Source of the DNA: CAUZFZ01 sp963579025
Lineage (GTDB): Bacteria; Planctomycetota; Planctomycetia; Planctomycetales; Planctomycetaceae
Assembly: GCA_963579025.1 (NCBI GenBank)
Contig: CAUZFZ010000131.1
Location: 1-31,668, forward strand
Reading direction: 5' to 3'
DNA length: 31,668 bases
The notes beneath the pieces are model-generated. The model saw only the letters and a program-made list of their open reading frames with translations, did not search any database and was not told where the DNA came from. A program made the position numbers and the translations under genes. Below, piece by piece: positions 7,902 through 15,444 of this stretch; the stretch's first letter is position 1; every line of letters begins with the position of its first letter.

Positions 7902-8657
7902 TTACATTCCACTGCCCAGAGTCAGGCCGCCATCGACCGTCAGCACCTGACCTGTGATATATGAGGACTCGTCGCTGGCAAGAAACAACACCGCGTTGGC
8001 GATGTCTTCTGGTTCACCCAGACGCCGCACTGCGATCTGCTTTTTGATTTCCTTGCCGGCCGCGTTGCGGATGGCTTCCGTCATGTCCGTAGCGATAAAG
8101 CCCGGCGCGACTGAGTTGACCGTGATGCTGCGTTTGCCCATTTCATAGGCGAGGCATCGTGTGAAACCGTCAATGCCACCTTTGGTCGCGGCGTAGTTCG
8201 TCTGCCCCGGATTGCCGTATCGACCGGCAACACTGGAGATATTGATAATCCGCCCGTAGCGAGCCGACATCATGTGCTGCATGCCCGCTTTGCAGTAGTA
8301 GTACATACTGTTGAGGTTCGTGTTGACGACATCGAGCCACTCAGTCTCACTCATGCGTACCAGCAGGTTGTCCCTGATGATGCCTGCATTGTTGACGAGA
8401 ATGTCGAGCTTCTCCCACTTCTCGACGACCGCATCAACGACCTCCGCAGCTCGTGCACCGTTGGCCGCGTCCGCCTGAAACGCGATGGCTTCGTGCTGGT
8501 CGAGTTCCAGTTCTTTGACCAGATTGCTGGCGGCTTCCTCGTTCGAGTTGTACGTGAAAGCGACTTTGGCCCCTTCTTTGGCCAGCGCCCAGACAACTCC
8601 CTTGCCGATTCCTCGGCTGCCGCCAGTTACCAGCGCTGTTCTTCCTGCAAGTCGCAT
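7902..8657 (-). CDS. fabG: 3-oxoacyl-ACP reductase (FabG-like SDR)
   Basis: This 251-residue short-chain dehydrogenase has the NADP-binding TGGSRGIGKG near the N-terminus, NNAG (ILVNNAGIIRD), the catalytic serine in INISSVAGRYG, and YAATK supplying Tyr and Lys. The C-terminus LTVDGGLTLGSGM is typical of FabG. It reduces 3-ketoacyl-ACP to 3-hydroxyacyl-ACP. The ATG at 8657 matches the family start; a GTG two codons upstream (8663) is an alternative, and no strong ribosome binding site decides. It lies between the second FabZ-like gene and the ACP gene on the same strand. Confidence 0.92.
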   Translation of the reverse strand: MRLAGRTALVTGGSRGIGKGVVWALAKEGAKVAFTYNSNEEAASNLVKELELDQHEAIAFQADAANGARAAEVVDAVVEKWEKLDILVNNAGIIRDNLLVRMSETEWLDVVNTNLNSMYYYCKAGMQHMMSARYGRIINISSVAGRYGNPGQTNYAATKGGIDGFTRCLAYEMGKRSITVNSVAPGFIATDMTEAIRNAAGKEIKKQIAVRRLGEPEDIANAVLFLASDESSYITGQVLTVDGGLTLGSGM

Positions 8658-8725
8658 AATCACGCCCTGTTGTATGTATTCGCTTAGGAGTCAAGCCGCT
8701 CGATTCGTGTGAATTCGGCGACGAG

Positions 8726-9208
8726 TCATTCAGCCGGTGGTGTGTAGAGTTGAGCGAACAGCTCGCGCATCTTCGTCTTCAGCTCCTCGTCGGATTTCGC
8801 CAGTGCCGGATTCCGGTCAGTCAGGTTGAGCTGCTGCAGAGTGATTCGTGCCGAGACGGCCGACTCCGTTCCATCGATGATCCCCTCTGCCTTAAACGTG
8901 CATTCGTCCTCGCCCCACTTGTGCGTCTTGACCGTAACCTGAAGCTGCCGTCCGGGCGTCACAAAGCTGTTGAATTTCACGGCTTTCGCCTGCTTCAACA
9001 GAATCGTCGAGCACCGGAAATCCTCGGTCGCCCGCATCAGCCAGGCACCGGATTGCACCAGTGCTTCGACCATCATTACACCCGGTAGCACAGCGAACCC
9101 GGGAAAATGGTCCTGCAGGTACTCTTCAGCCAGCGACAAATTCTTGACCGTCGAGATTGATTGACCCTTATCAAGTTCGACGATGCGATCAACAAGCGTG
9201 AACCGCAT
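8726..9208 (-). CDS. FabZ-like 3-hydroxyacyl-ACP dehydratase, copy 2
   Basis: This 160-residue hotdog-fold protein has the active-site segment LQDHFPGFAVLPGVMMVEAL, with His34 and Glu48 at exactly the same positions as in the first FabZ-like gene of the operon. The rest is clearly divergent, so the two are old paralogues, not a recent duplication. The chosen start (MRFTLVDRIVEL) lines up with copy 1 (MRWFWIDRFVEF) and has GGAAA upstream; an upstream ATG at 9232 would add eight residues. It is the first gene of the five-gene operon, so its promoter should lie in 9209-9522. Two dehydratases may act as a heterodimer or on different chain lengths; this is inference. Confidence 0.88.
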   Translation of the reverse strand: MRFTLVDRIVELDKGQSISTVKNLSLAEEYLQDHFPGFAVLPGVMMVEALVQSGAWLMRATEDFRCSTILLKQAKAVKFNSFVTPGRQLQVTVKTHKWGEDECTFKAEGIIDGTESAVSARITLQQLNLTDRNPALAKSDEELKTKMRELFAQLYTPPAE

Positions 9209-9301
9209 GAGGGTTTCCAGTCGGGCTGACACGAACGGAGAATCCGTGTGCAGGCCAGAGGCAAAACGTTAGGTGAATTGGTGGAGCATCCTGAACCGGT
9301 T

Positions 9302-9322
9302 CCGAACAAGGCTTGTTCGGAC
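9302..9322. repeat. Perfect 21-bp inverted repeat (10+1+10)
   Basis: TCCGAACAAG at 9302-9311 is the exact reverse complement of CTTGTTCGGA at 9313-9322. The repeat sits in the 314-bp gap between the FabZ2 start and the HAD gene. A short direct repeat GCATCCTGA (9286-9294 and 9324-9332) flanks it, and a small GCCAGC-gag-GCTGGC hairpin follows at 9341-9355. No T-run follows, so it is not an obvious terminator; an operator for the operon or a decayed repeat element is possible. Nothing else stands out in the gap. Confidence 0.6.
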
Positions 9323-9522
9323 GCATCCTGACGTGAGGTGCCAGCGAGGCTGGCCTGCCGAAATTGAGGCGTACCCAGGGACAACTCGACGCCCTCAAGT
9401 CCCCGGGCAGCATTTGTGGTGGGATGAAGAAGAGCCACTCTACCCATGCCGGAATCGCGATTCAACCAATCAGCGGACTCGCCGTAAGCCCGACATATCA
9501 ACTGATTTGAGTGCGTTTTACC

Positions 9523-10248
9523 TCAACTCAATAGACCACCCAGTTCGGACAGATGCTGCAGTTCCAAGTGGGCGTCGCCGTGGTCTGGTTCGCGATCGAA
9601 TTTCTCGTAGGCAGCGTATTGTTGAATCCATGCCGCCTTCATGCCGAATCGCAGAGCTCCCTGAATGTCGCCCAGCCAGTTGTCGCCCACGAACAGCACC
9701 GCGTCGGCAGACACGTTCAAATCCGACACCACTTGCTGAAACAGTCGCGGATGGGGTTTCACGTGCCCGACGTCGCCCGAGACGATCACTGACCCGAACC
9801 ACTGATCGAGCCCGTGCTCGGCCAGGCTGTGTCGGATCGAGCGACTGCAGGGGTAGTTCGAAATCAGTCCGAGCTGGAATCGCTCCTGCAACCGTTCGAG
9901 CAGCTCATGGACTTCGGGATCAACACGGACACAGCCAGTCATGGCCAGGAAACGAACTTCCAGGAGTTCCGCGACCTGATTCTCGGTCGGATCCGTCTCG
10001 TACAGTTTGCGGACCAGACTGGCCGTGATCGTGGCCAGATCGTGTTCGACGAATTCGCCCTGGTAGGGTGATCGACGTTCCTCGTGCTGGATTGCTGTGA
10101 GTTGATCGAAGTCGTGAGGTCCGAACATCTCGTGCATCGCGGCACTCAACTTACGATCACACGTCTCGACCTGTGCGGGTCCAAACTCGATCAGCGTGTT
10201 GCCGTAGTCAAAGACAACCGCTTCGATTTCCTGAGCCAGTCGTTGCAT
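9523..10248 (-). CDS. HAD superfamily hydrolase
   Basis: This 241-residue protein carries the HAD motifs in order: motif I VVFDYGNTL with Asp14 as nucleophile, motif II LISNYP, motif III lysine in GHVKPHPRLF, and motif IV FVGDNWLGDIQGA. The cap region at about residues 20-110 places it in subfamily I. In motif I the usual second aspartate is replaced by glycine (DYGNT instead of DxDxT), which is seen in some HAD proteins and may change phosphatase activity. The physiological substrate is unknown. It is divergent from deoC across 89 bp; a role in nucleotide or sugar-phosphate turnover would fit but is not shown. Confidence 0.85.
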   Translation of the reverse strand: MQRLAQEIEAVVFDYGNTLIEFGPAQVETCDRKLSAAMHEMFGPHDFDQLTAIQHEERRSPYQGEFVEHDLATITASLVRKLYETDPTENQVAELLEVRFLAMTGCVRVDPEVHELLERLQERFQLGLISNYPCSRSIRHSLAEHGLDQWFGSVIVSGDVGHVKPHPRLFQQVVSDLNVSADAVLFVGDNWLGDIQGALRFGMKAAWIQQYAAYEKFDREPDHGDAHLELQHLSELGGLLS

Positions 10249-10337
10249 CCGTTTCCTCGGCCTGTGATTCAGTTCGAGCTACACTCCGCGCCGCATTCTG
10301 GCGCATGCCGCTATCGATCAACCAGCAAAGGCAACCC

Positions 10338-11063
10338 ATGTCCGCGACGTATTCCGACTACGCGAAGATGATTGACCACTCGTTGCTGCCTCCGACAACG
10401 ACCGTCGAACAACTCGAAGCCGGATGCCAGTTGGCGCTGGACTACGACGTTGCGAGCGTCTGCATGCTGCCGTATTTCCTGAAACGCGGCGCGGAAATCC
10501 TCGCCGGTAGCACGGTCAAAGCCAGTACGACCATCGGTTTCCCACACGGCGGCCACACAACGACGATCAAGCTGGCCGAAGCTCAGCAGTCGGTCGCCGA
10601 TGGCTGCGAAGAACTGGATATGGTGGTCAACATCAGCCAGGTCCTCACCGGAAACTGGGACTACGTGCGGTTTGAAATCGTGGGTGTCGTCGAGATCGCC
10701 CACGACGCCGGACAGAAAGTGAAGGTCATCTTCGAGAACTGCTATCTGGACGATGACCAGAAGATTCGTCTTTGTCAGATTTGCACCGAGGCCGGCGCTG
10801 ACTGGGTCAAGACGTCAACTGGATATGGTACCAGCGGGGCAACACACGACGATCTGCGTCTGATGGTGGCGAACACTCCGGATCACGTGCAGGTCAAAGC
10901 GGCGGGAGGAGTCCGCGACTTCGAGGGTCTGGTTGCCGTCCGCGAGATCGGCGTCACACGCTGCGGAGCCAGCCGCACGAAAACGATTCTCGACGAATGC
11001 CGCGAGCATCTGGGCCTCGATCCGATCGGTGGCTCACATGAACCGAGTGCCGGTGGGTATTAG
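10338..11063 (+). CDS. deoC: Deoxyribose-phosphate aldolase
   Basis: This 241-residue class I aldolase cleaves 2-deoxyribose 5-phosphate into glyceraldehyde 3-phosphate and acetaldehyde in deoxynucleoside catabolism. Family features are the N-terminal DHSLLPPTTT, the TTIGFPHG segment, ELDMVVNI, the acidic-lysine region VKVIFENCYL, the Schiff-base lysine in ADWVKTSTGYG, and KAAGGVRDF. The ATG at 10338 was chosen over an upstream in-frame start at 10173 because the family begins about ten residues before DHSLL and because AAAGG lies a few bases upstream. The C-terminus is about 20 residues longer than compact DeoC proteins. Confidence 0.94.
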   Translation: MSATYSDYAKMIDHSLLPPTTTVEQLEAGCQLALDYDVASVCMLPYFLKRGAEILAGSTVKASTTIGFPHGGHTTTIKLAEAQQSVADGCEELDMVVNISQVLTGNWDYVRFEIVGVVEIAHDAGQKVKVIFENCYLDDDQKIRLCQICTEAGADWVKTSTGYGTSGATHDDLRLMVANTPDHVQVKAAGGVRDFEGLVAVREIGVTRCGASRTKTILDECREHLGLDPIGGSHEPSAGGY

Positions 11064-11110
11064 ACGCGTATTTGAGTAGCCGAAGTCGCCAGACTTTGGT
11101 TGATCGGCAA

Positions 11111-11257
11111 TGTTCGGCGCGGGTCTCCCGACCCCGCCGCCATATTGACCGCAGGTCTCCTGCGCCCATGAGAGGGCAATTCGTCAGTTTTACAGTCCAG
11201 TCCACCGGGGAGACCTTCGGTCGGGTCCGCGGCGGGGTCAGAGACCCGCGCCGAACA
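11111..11257. repeat. Hairpin repeat element, family A copy 1
   Basis: The element is bounded by arms beginning TGTTCGGCGCGGGTCTC at 11111 and its reverse complement GAGACCCGCGCCGAACA ending at 11257. Arms extend to about 30 bp (CCCGACCCCGCCGC side) with a single small gap. A second inner pair (GACCGCAGGTCTCC against GGAGACCTTCGGTC) extends the fold. It fills the gap between deoC and aroB. The same element recurs at 21919-22054. Short frames that cross it (CSARVSRPRR-type peptides) are artefacts of the repeat. Confidence 0.9.
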
Positions 11258-11301
11258 AGTCCGACGGGCTCGCAGCGGCCGCGCCACTTCAGGATTCTTA
11301 C

Positions 11302-12438
11302 GTGAGTGATTCATCAAACACAGAGACTGTGCACGTCAATCTGGCGGAGCGCAGTTACGACATCCGGATCGCCAGCCGCTGCCTGGGCGCGATCGGCGTG
11401 TCAGCCAACGAGTGGTACGAGCAGAAGTTCTCGGGGTCGGCAGATCGGCGCACGGCACTGGTCGTGACCGATCGCAATGTCGCTCAACACGCGACAGTTG
11501 TTCGGGACAGCCTGACGGAAAGCGGCTGGACTGCGGAACTGGTTGAGCTGGAACCGGGGGAACCGACGAAATCGCTGTCTGTCATCGCCGGCCTGTACGA
11601 CCGCATGGTGGAGATGCAGGCAGACCGCAAAACGGCCGTCGTGGCCGTCGGTGGTGGAGTGATTGGGGACGCCGCCGGATTCCTCGCCGCAACCTACGGG
11701 CGCGGCGTGCCGTTCATTCAAGTCCCAACCAGCCTGCTGGCCGATGTCGACAGTTCGGTCGGTGGCAAGGTGGGTGTGAATCACTCAGCGGCCAAGAATT
11801 TGATTGGTTCGTTCTATCAGCCGTTGGGAGTCTTCATTGATACCGCAGTCCTCGACACGCTGCCCGATCGCGACTATCGCAGCGGACTCGCCGAGGTGAT
11901 CAAGTACGGTGTGATCCTTGATGCCAAATTCTTTGAATGGCTGGAGCAAAACGTCGATGGGCTGAACAGTCGCGACCAGGCAGTGCTGCGGCATGTCATC
12001 GCTCGTTGTTGCCAGTTGAAGGCTGATGTCGTTGAGCAGGACGAACACGAACGCACGGGAGTTCGGGCCGTGCTGAATTACGGGCACACATTCGCACACG
12101 CTTTCGAAGCGCTGTGTGGATACGGCGAACTGCTGCACGGCGAGGCTGTTGCGATCGGAATGCGGTACGCGAGTGTCCTGGCCGAGAAGCAGGGGCTGAT
12201 TGACGCCTCGATCACCGAACGACAGCAAAGGCTGTTGGAGCAGGTGTCACTGCCAGTCAGCGTGCCAGCCGGCAGCCACCTGGGCGGGGATGACATCATG
12301 GCAAAGATGCGGCTCGACAAGAAAACGGTCAGCGGCCAGCTCCGCTTCGTCCTGCCGACTCGACTGGGCCATGTCGAGACATTCAGTGATGTCCCGGAAA
12401 GCGACGTGCGCAGCGTCCTCGCCGAACTCGGCGACTGA
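11302..12438 (+). CDS. aroB: 3-dehydroquinate synthase
   Basis: This 378-residue enzyme makes 3-dehydroquinate from DAHP, the second step of the shikimate pathway. The NAD-binding and active-site motifs are intact: VVAVGGGVIGDAAGFLAATYGRG, the VPTSLLADVDSSVGGKVGVNH block, KNLIGSFYQP, GLAEVIKYG, and RAVLNYGHTFAHAFEAL with the metal-binding histidines, then HGEAVAIGM. The length is typical. The start is GTG (GTGAGTGATTC) immediately after the repeat element; no better ATG exists upstream. It does not sit with other shikimate genes in this window. Confidence 0.95.
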   Translation: MSDSSNTETVHVNLAERSYDIRIASRCLGAIGVSANEWYEQKFSGSADRRTALVVTDRNVAQHATVVRDSLTESGWTAELVELEPGEPTKSLSVIAGLYDRMVEMQADRKTAVVAVGGGVIGDAAGFLAATYGRGVPFIQVPTSLLADVDSSVGGKVGVNHSAAKNLIGSFYQPLGVFIDTAVLDTLPDRDYRSGLAEVIKYGVILDAKFFEWLEQNVDGLNSRDQAVLRHVIARCCQLKADVVEQDEHERTGVRAVLNYGHTFAHAFEALCGYGELLHGEAVAIGMRYASVLAEKQGLIDASITERQQRLLEQVSLPVSVPAGSHLGGDDIMAKMRLDKKTVSGQLRFVLPTRLGHVETFSDVPESDVRSVLAELGD

Positions 12439-12508
12439 AAATCCTCGTTGTTTGTGTGCAGGCAACAGTCGTAGAATGCACGCAGGCTGACAACTCACGG
12501 GGTCCCGA

Positions 12509-12886
12509 ATGAACCGAGTTTCCGGCATATACGAGAATGGCCGAGTCATCATCGACTCGGCTGCTGACTGGCCTGAGGGTTCGCGCGTTGAGGTCTCGCT
12601 TGTGGGTTCAGTTCCAGATATTCCCATCGCAGGCGAATCAGGCGGTATCCGTCCAGAGTTCGAGAACGCATTAAACGACACGACAGGAGTCGGTCTGGAC
12701 GAATCGCTTTGGCCGGAGACACCACAGGAACGCAAACTCTGGCTGAACTGGTTCGACACGCGCGGGTCACTGGACCTGACACCGGAGGAACAGACCCGTA
12801 TGGAGTCGTTCTGGCAGGACTCGCGAGCCGAACAGAAAGAACTGGTCCGCGAGAGCTGGGAAGTTGAAGGGCCGTCAGAAGAATGA
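12509..12886 (+). CDS. VapB/AF2212-like antitoxin partner of a PIN toxin
   Basis: This 125-residue protein begins GIYENGRVIIDSAADWPEG and continues RVEVSL, the beta-rich N-terminus of short AF2212/VapB-type antitoxins that often accompany PIN-domain toxins. The rest is acidic with a long C-terminal helix (TPEEQTRMESFWQDSRAEQK) likely to wrap the toxin. Its stop overlaps the toxin start by four bases (ATGA at 12883-12886), the usual arrangement for coupled translation. It is longer than minimal antitoxins (about 70 residues). Function is inferred mainly from context. Confidence 0.72.
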   Translation: MNRVSGIYENGRVIIDSAADWPEGSRVEVSLVGSVPDIPIAGESGGIRPEFENALNDTTGVGLDESLWPETPQERKLWLNWFDTRGSLDLTPEEQTRMESFWQDSRAEQKELVRESWEVEGPSEE

Positions 12887-13293
12887 GTCGGTATCTGCTC
12901 GACACAGGAATCGCCAGCGACCTCATCAACCGCCGCAACGGAGTCGAGCAGAAGGCCCGCGAAGCGATGCAGCGCGGAGACCGCCTCGGCATCGGCACGC
13001 CCGTCCTGGGCGAATTGGTCGGGGGTATCGAACACTGCAACGATCCTCCGCGTCAGCGCAAAGCCCTGCAGCATGGTTTACGTGGCATCGCGCTTTGGCC
13101 GTTCGATTCCGCAGCCGCGTGGGAATACGGCCGAACGTACGCGGAACTGCGCCGCCTCGGCCGACCGCTGCAGCAGGTCGACATTCAGATTGCCGCAATT
13201 GCCCTGACTCTCGGTGACTGTGTTGTCGTCACTAAAGACTCGGACCTGTCAGACGTACCGGGGCTGAAAGTCGAGAACTGGTCGCAGCCGTAA
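12883..13293 (+). CDS. vapC: PIN-domain ribonuclease toxin, VapC family
   Basis: This 136-residue PIN domain has the conserved acidic residues Asp7 (YLLDTG), Glu44 (GELVGGIE), Asp100 (QQVDIQIAA) and Asp119/Asp121 (VTKDSDL), which coordinate magnesium for RNA cleavage. VapC toxins of this type cut tRNA or rRNA when the antitoxin is degraded. The FEN-like ending FSDVPGLKVENW-type (here SDVPGLKVENWSQP) is typical of chromosomal VapC proteins in this clade. It forms a two-gene module with the upstream antitoxin; the pair is probably autoregulated, but no operator is evident. Confidence 0.9.
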   Translation: MSRYLLDTGIASDLINRRNGVEQKAREAMQRGDRLGIGTPVLGELVGGIEHCNDPPRQRKALQHGLRGIALWPFDSAAAWEYGRTYAELRRLGRPLQQVDIQIAAIALTLGDCVVVTKDSDLSDVPGLKVENWSQP

Positions 13294-13482
13294 GAGTACT
13301 CAGCTTGCCTGTTGAGCGAACAGTGCCTGCTTATTTGACTGGCAGAGAACTCTCTTTGTGATTTCCAATTCCGGCCCGTTTCGGACGTTTGGGTGTTTCT
13401 GTCCGATTGCAGGTTGACCGACTGCCTGCAGATTGTGCAGGATTCGCCCCATTCAATTCATTCACGCCCGACGCTTGCCCGT

Positions 13483-14526
13483 ATGACTTCCCAATCCGAA
13501 AACACCCCGCTGGCCGGCATGATCGGTACCAGTCCGGCCATGCAGCAGGTGTATGAGCTGACTCGACTGGTTGCACCGACGACCACGACGGCTCTCCTGA
13601 CGGGCGAGACCGGGACCGGAAAAGAGCTGGTCGCACGCGCCATTCACGAACTCAGTCCACGAGCCAGCGGACCGTTCATCCGGGTCAACTGCGGAGCGCT
13701 CAGTGAGAGCCTGCTGGAAAGTGAATTGTTCGGGCACGTGAAAGGTGCCTTCACAAGCGCGCATGAAAACCGAACGGGACGGTTTGAAGCGGCACACGGC
13801 GGCACGATTTTTCTCGACGAGATCAACTCGGTCAGTGTCACACTTCAGGTCAAGCTGTTGCGCGTGCTGCAGGAACATGAGTTTGAGCGAGTTGGCGACA
13901 CGCGAACCGTGCAGGTCGATTGTCGAGTCATCGCGGCCACTAACTGCGATCTGCTGGACGAAATCGAATCCGGCGAGTTTCGTGAAGACCTGTACTACCG
14001 GCTTAACGTCGTCCCCATTTATCTGCCGCCGCTGCGTGAGCGACCGGACGACATTCCGCAACTGGTCGAGCACTTCGTCGCCTGGTACGCAACGGCGGCC
14101 GGTCGGCCGACTCCGGCAATCGGGAAGGAGACCCTGGGTGCGCTGCAAAGCTACTCATGGCCGGGCAACGTGCGCGAATTGCAGAACTATGCGGAGCGGG
14201 CTCTGGTGCTGATGCGGGGTGGCGAATTCACTCCCGATCTGTTGCCGCCGCATGTTCGCGGGCTGGCTCCCGTGCGGATTGGTCGAACGCGATCTGGTGG
14301 AGCGAGCAAGGCCGCGGAAGAACTGGTCACTCTGGGACTGACCGACTACGCTGACGACCCGAAACCGTACGAAAAAGTGATGGCCCTGATCGAGCGGGAA
14401 TTACTCGCACAGATGCTGCGTCGCTGTCAGGGAGTGCAGATCAAGGCGGCCGAGAAGCTCGGCATCAACCGCAATACACTGCACAAGAAAGTGATGGATT
14501 ACGGGCTCGACAATTCGAATTCGTAG
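13483..14526 (+). CDS. Sigma-54-type AAA+ transcriptional activator without receiver domain
   Basis: This 347-residue protein is almost entirely a bacterial enhancer-binding AAA+ domain followed by a Fis-type helix-turn-helix. Visible are Walker A GETGTGKE (41-48), the sigma-54 contact loop GAFTSA (88-93, where the consensus is GAFTGA), Walker B GGTIFLDEI, the arginine-finger region FREDLYYRLNVVPIYLPPLR, SYSWPGNVREL, and a C-terminal HTH (CQGVQIKAAEKLGINRNTLHKK). No N-terminal receiver or sensor domain is present; an upstream in-frame extension to 13393 adds only unstructured sequence. It could be controlled by a partner protein or be constitutive. Targets are unknown. Confidence 0.9.
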   Translation: MTSQSENTPLAGMIGTSPAMQQVYELTRLVAPTTTTALLTGETGTGKELVARAIHELSPRASGPFIRVNCGALSESLLESELFGHVKGAFTSAHENRTGRFEAAHGGTIFLDEINSVSVTLQVKLLRVLQEHEFERVGDTRTVQVDCRVIAATNCDLLDEIESGEFREDLYYRLNVVPIYLPPLRERPDDIPQLVEHFVAWYATAAGRPTPAIGKETLGALQSYSWPGNVRELQNYAERALVLMRGGEFTPDLLPPHVRGLAPVRIGRTRSGGASKAAEELVTLGLTDYADDPKPYEKVMALIERELLAQMLRRCQGVQIKAAEKLGINRNTLHKKVMDYGLDNSNS

Positions 14527-14540
14527 AGTTGCCAGGAGTT

Positions 14541-14565
14541 CCCTCTCCCCTTTGGGCGGAGAGGG
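14541..14565. terminator. Small GC-rich hairpin between regulator and CcsA-like gene
   Basis: CCCTCTCC at 14541-14548 pairs with GGAGAGGG at 14558-14565 across a 9-base loop. It lies 15 bases after the regulator stop and 26 bases before the next start. No T-run follows, so it may attenuate rather than end transcription, or may be a short dispersed repeat. Confidence 0.35.
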
Positions 14566-14590
14566 TTAGGGAGAGAGGGAGAGCCGGCTC

Positions 14591-15442
14591 ATGGAGAAAG
14601 TCAGCGTTGCCTGCATTTTCTTCAGCTACGTTGTGGCGGTCGTGTTCGCGTTCCTGCGTTTGCGAGGCCGGAGCGCAATCAATCGCTGGACCACGCTGCT
14701 GATGACGATGGCCGGCTTCGTCGCCAACACGATTTATCTGATCGTCCGCAGCCGCAATGCTGATCTGCCGCCGTTGCTGGCGTCGACGCATGACTGGATT
14801 CTGGTCGTGGCTTGGGTCGCCATCCTGCTGTATTTGTTCCTGACGATCCTGGACAGCGAACTGCCATTGGGCGTGTTTGTGCTGCCACTCGTGCTGCTTC
14901 TTGTCGCGGTTTCACCGTTTGTCGGACTGGAGCCGAACTCACCTGGGCAACTCGATCCACGCCGCGGCTGGCTGATGCTGCATGCGGCGTTGCTCGTGTT
15001 CGGAATTGTCGGTGTTACCGTCAGCCTGATCCTGGCAGTGATGTATCTGGTTCAGCATCGTCGCCTGAAGCGCCGTCAGGGAATGCAGACGGGCGTGCAT
15101 CTGCCGAGTCTGCCTCGACTGGCCCGCTGGAACCGCCTGGCAGTCGTCGTATCTGTTCCCACTCTGACGCTGGGCATGCTGGCGGGCGTACTGCTTGGGC
15201 AGAATCAAGTACTGCTGGACGTTGTGTCGGATCCCATTGTCATTGGGAGCGGCATCGGCTGGCTGGTGATGGTGGGCTTTTTTCTGTGGCTTCTGTCGAC
15301 GGATCGACCAGCCGAGAAGCAGGTCGCGATGCTGACGGTGTGGGCGTGTGGGTTCCTGTTACTGACCATCGTTGGACTGCAGGTCGTTAGTGGCGGACAT
15401 CAGATGGGACCCGCGCACGCTGCGGCCAAAAGGTCGGCCTGA
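14591..15442 (+). CDS. Cytochrome c assembly-type membrane protein (CcsA/HemX/YpjD family)
   Basis: This 283-residue protein has about eight hydrophobic segments spread along its length, as in the cytochrome c assembly family. Conserved-looking histidines are present in STHDW (about residue 65), LMLHAALLVFG (about 132) and GGHQMGP near the C-terminus. The tryptophan-rich WGxxWxWD heme-handling motif of true CcsA/CcmC is not visible, so the protein is closer to the HemX/YpjD branch, whose role is less defined. It lies in the inner membrane by inference. The gene ends two bases before the uvrB start, so the two are probably co-transcribed. Confidence 0.8.
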   Translation: MEKVSVACIFFSYVVAVVFAFLRLRGRSAINRWTTLLMTMAGFVANTIYLIVRSRNADLPPLLASTHDWILVVAWVAILLYLFLTILDSELPLGVFVLPLVLLLVAVSPFVGLEPNSPGQLDPRRGWLMLHAALLVFGIVGVTVSLILAVMYLVQHRRLKRRQGMQTGVHLPSLPRLARWNRLAVVVSVPTLTLGMLAGVLLGQNQVLLDVVSDPIVIGSGIGWLVMVGFFLWLLSTDRPAEKQVAMLTVWACGFLLLTIVGLQVVSGGHQMGPAHAAAKRSA

Positions 15443-15444
15443 TC

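Noticed and set aside
11060..11317. Short frames across 11111-11257 and 21919-22054 with CSARVSRPRR peptides
   Set aside because: They exist only because of the GC-rich hairpin arms and recur wherever the repeat occurs; no start signal or domain.
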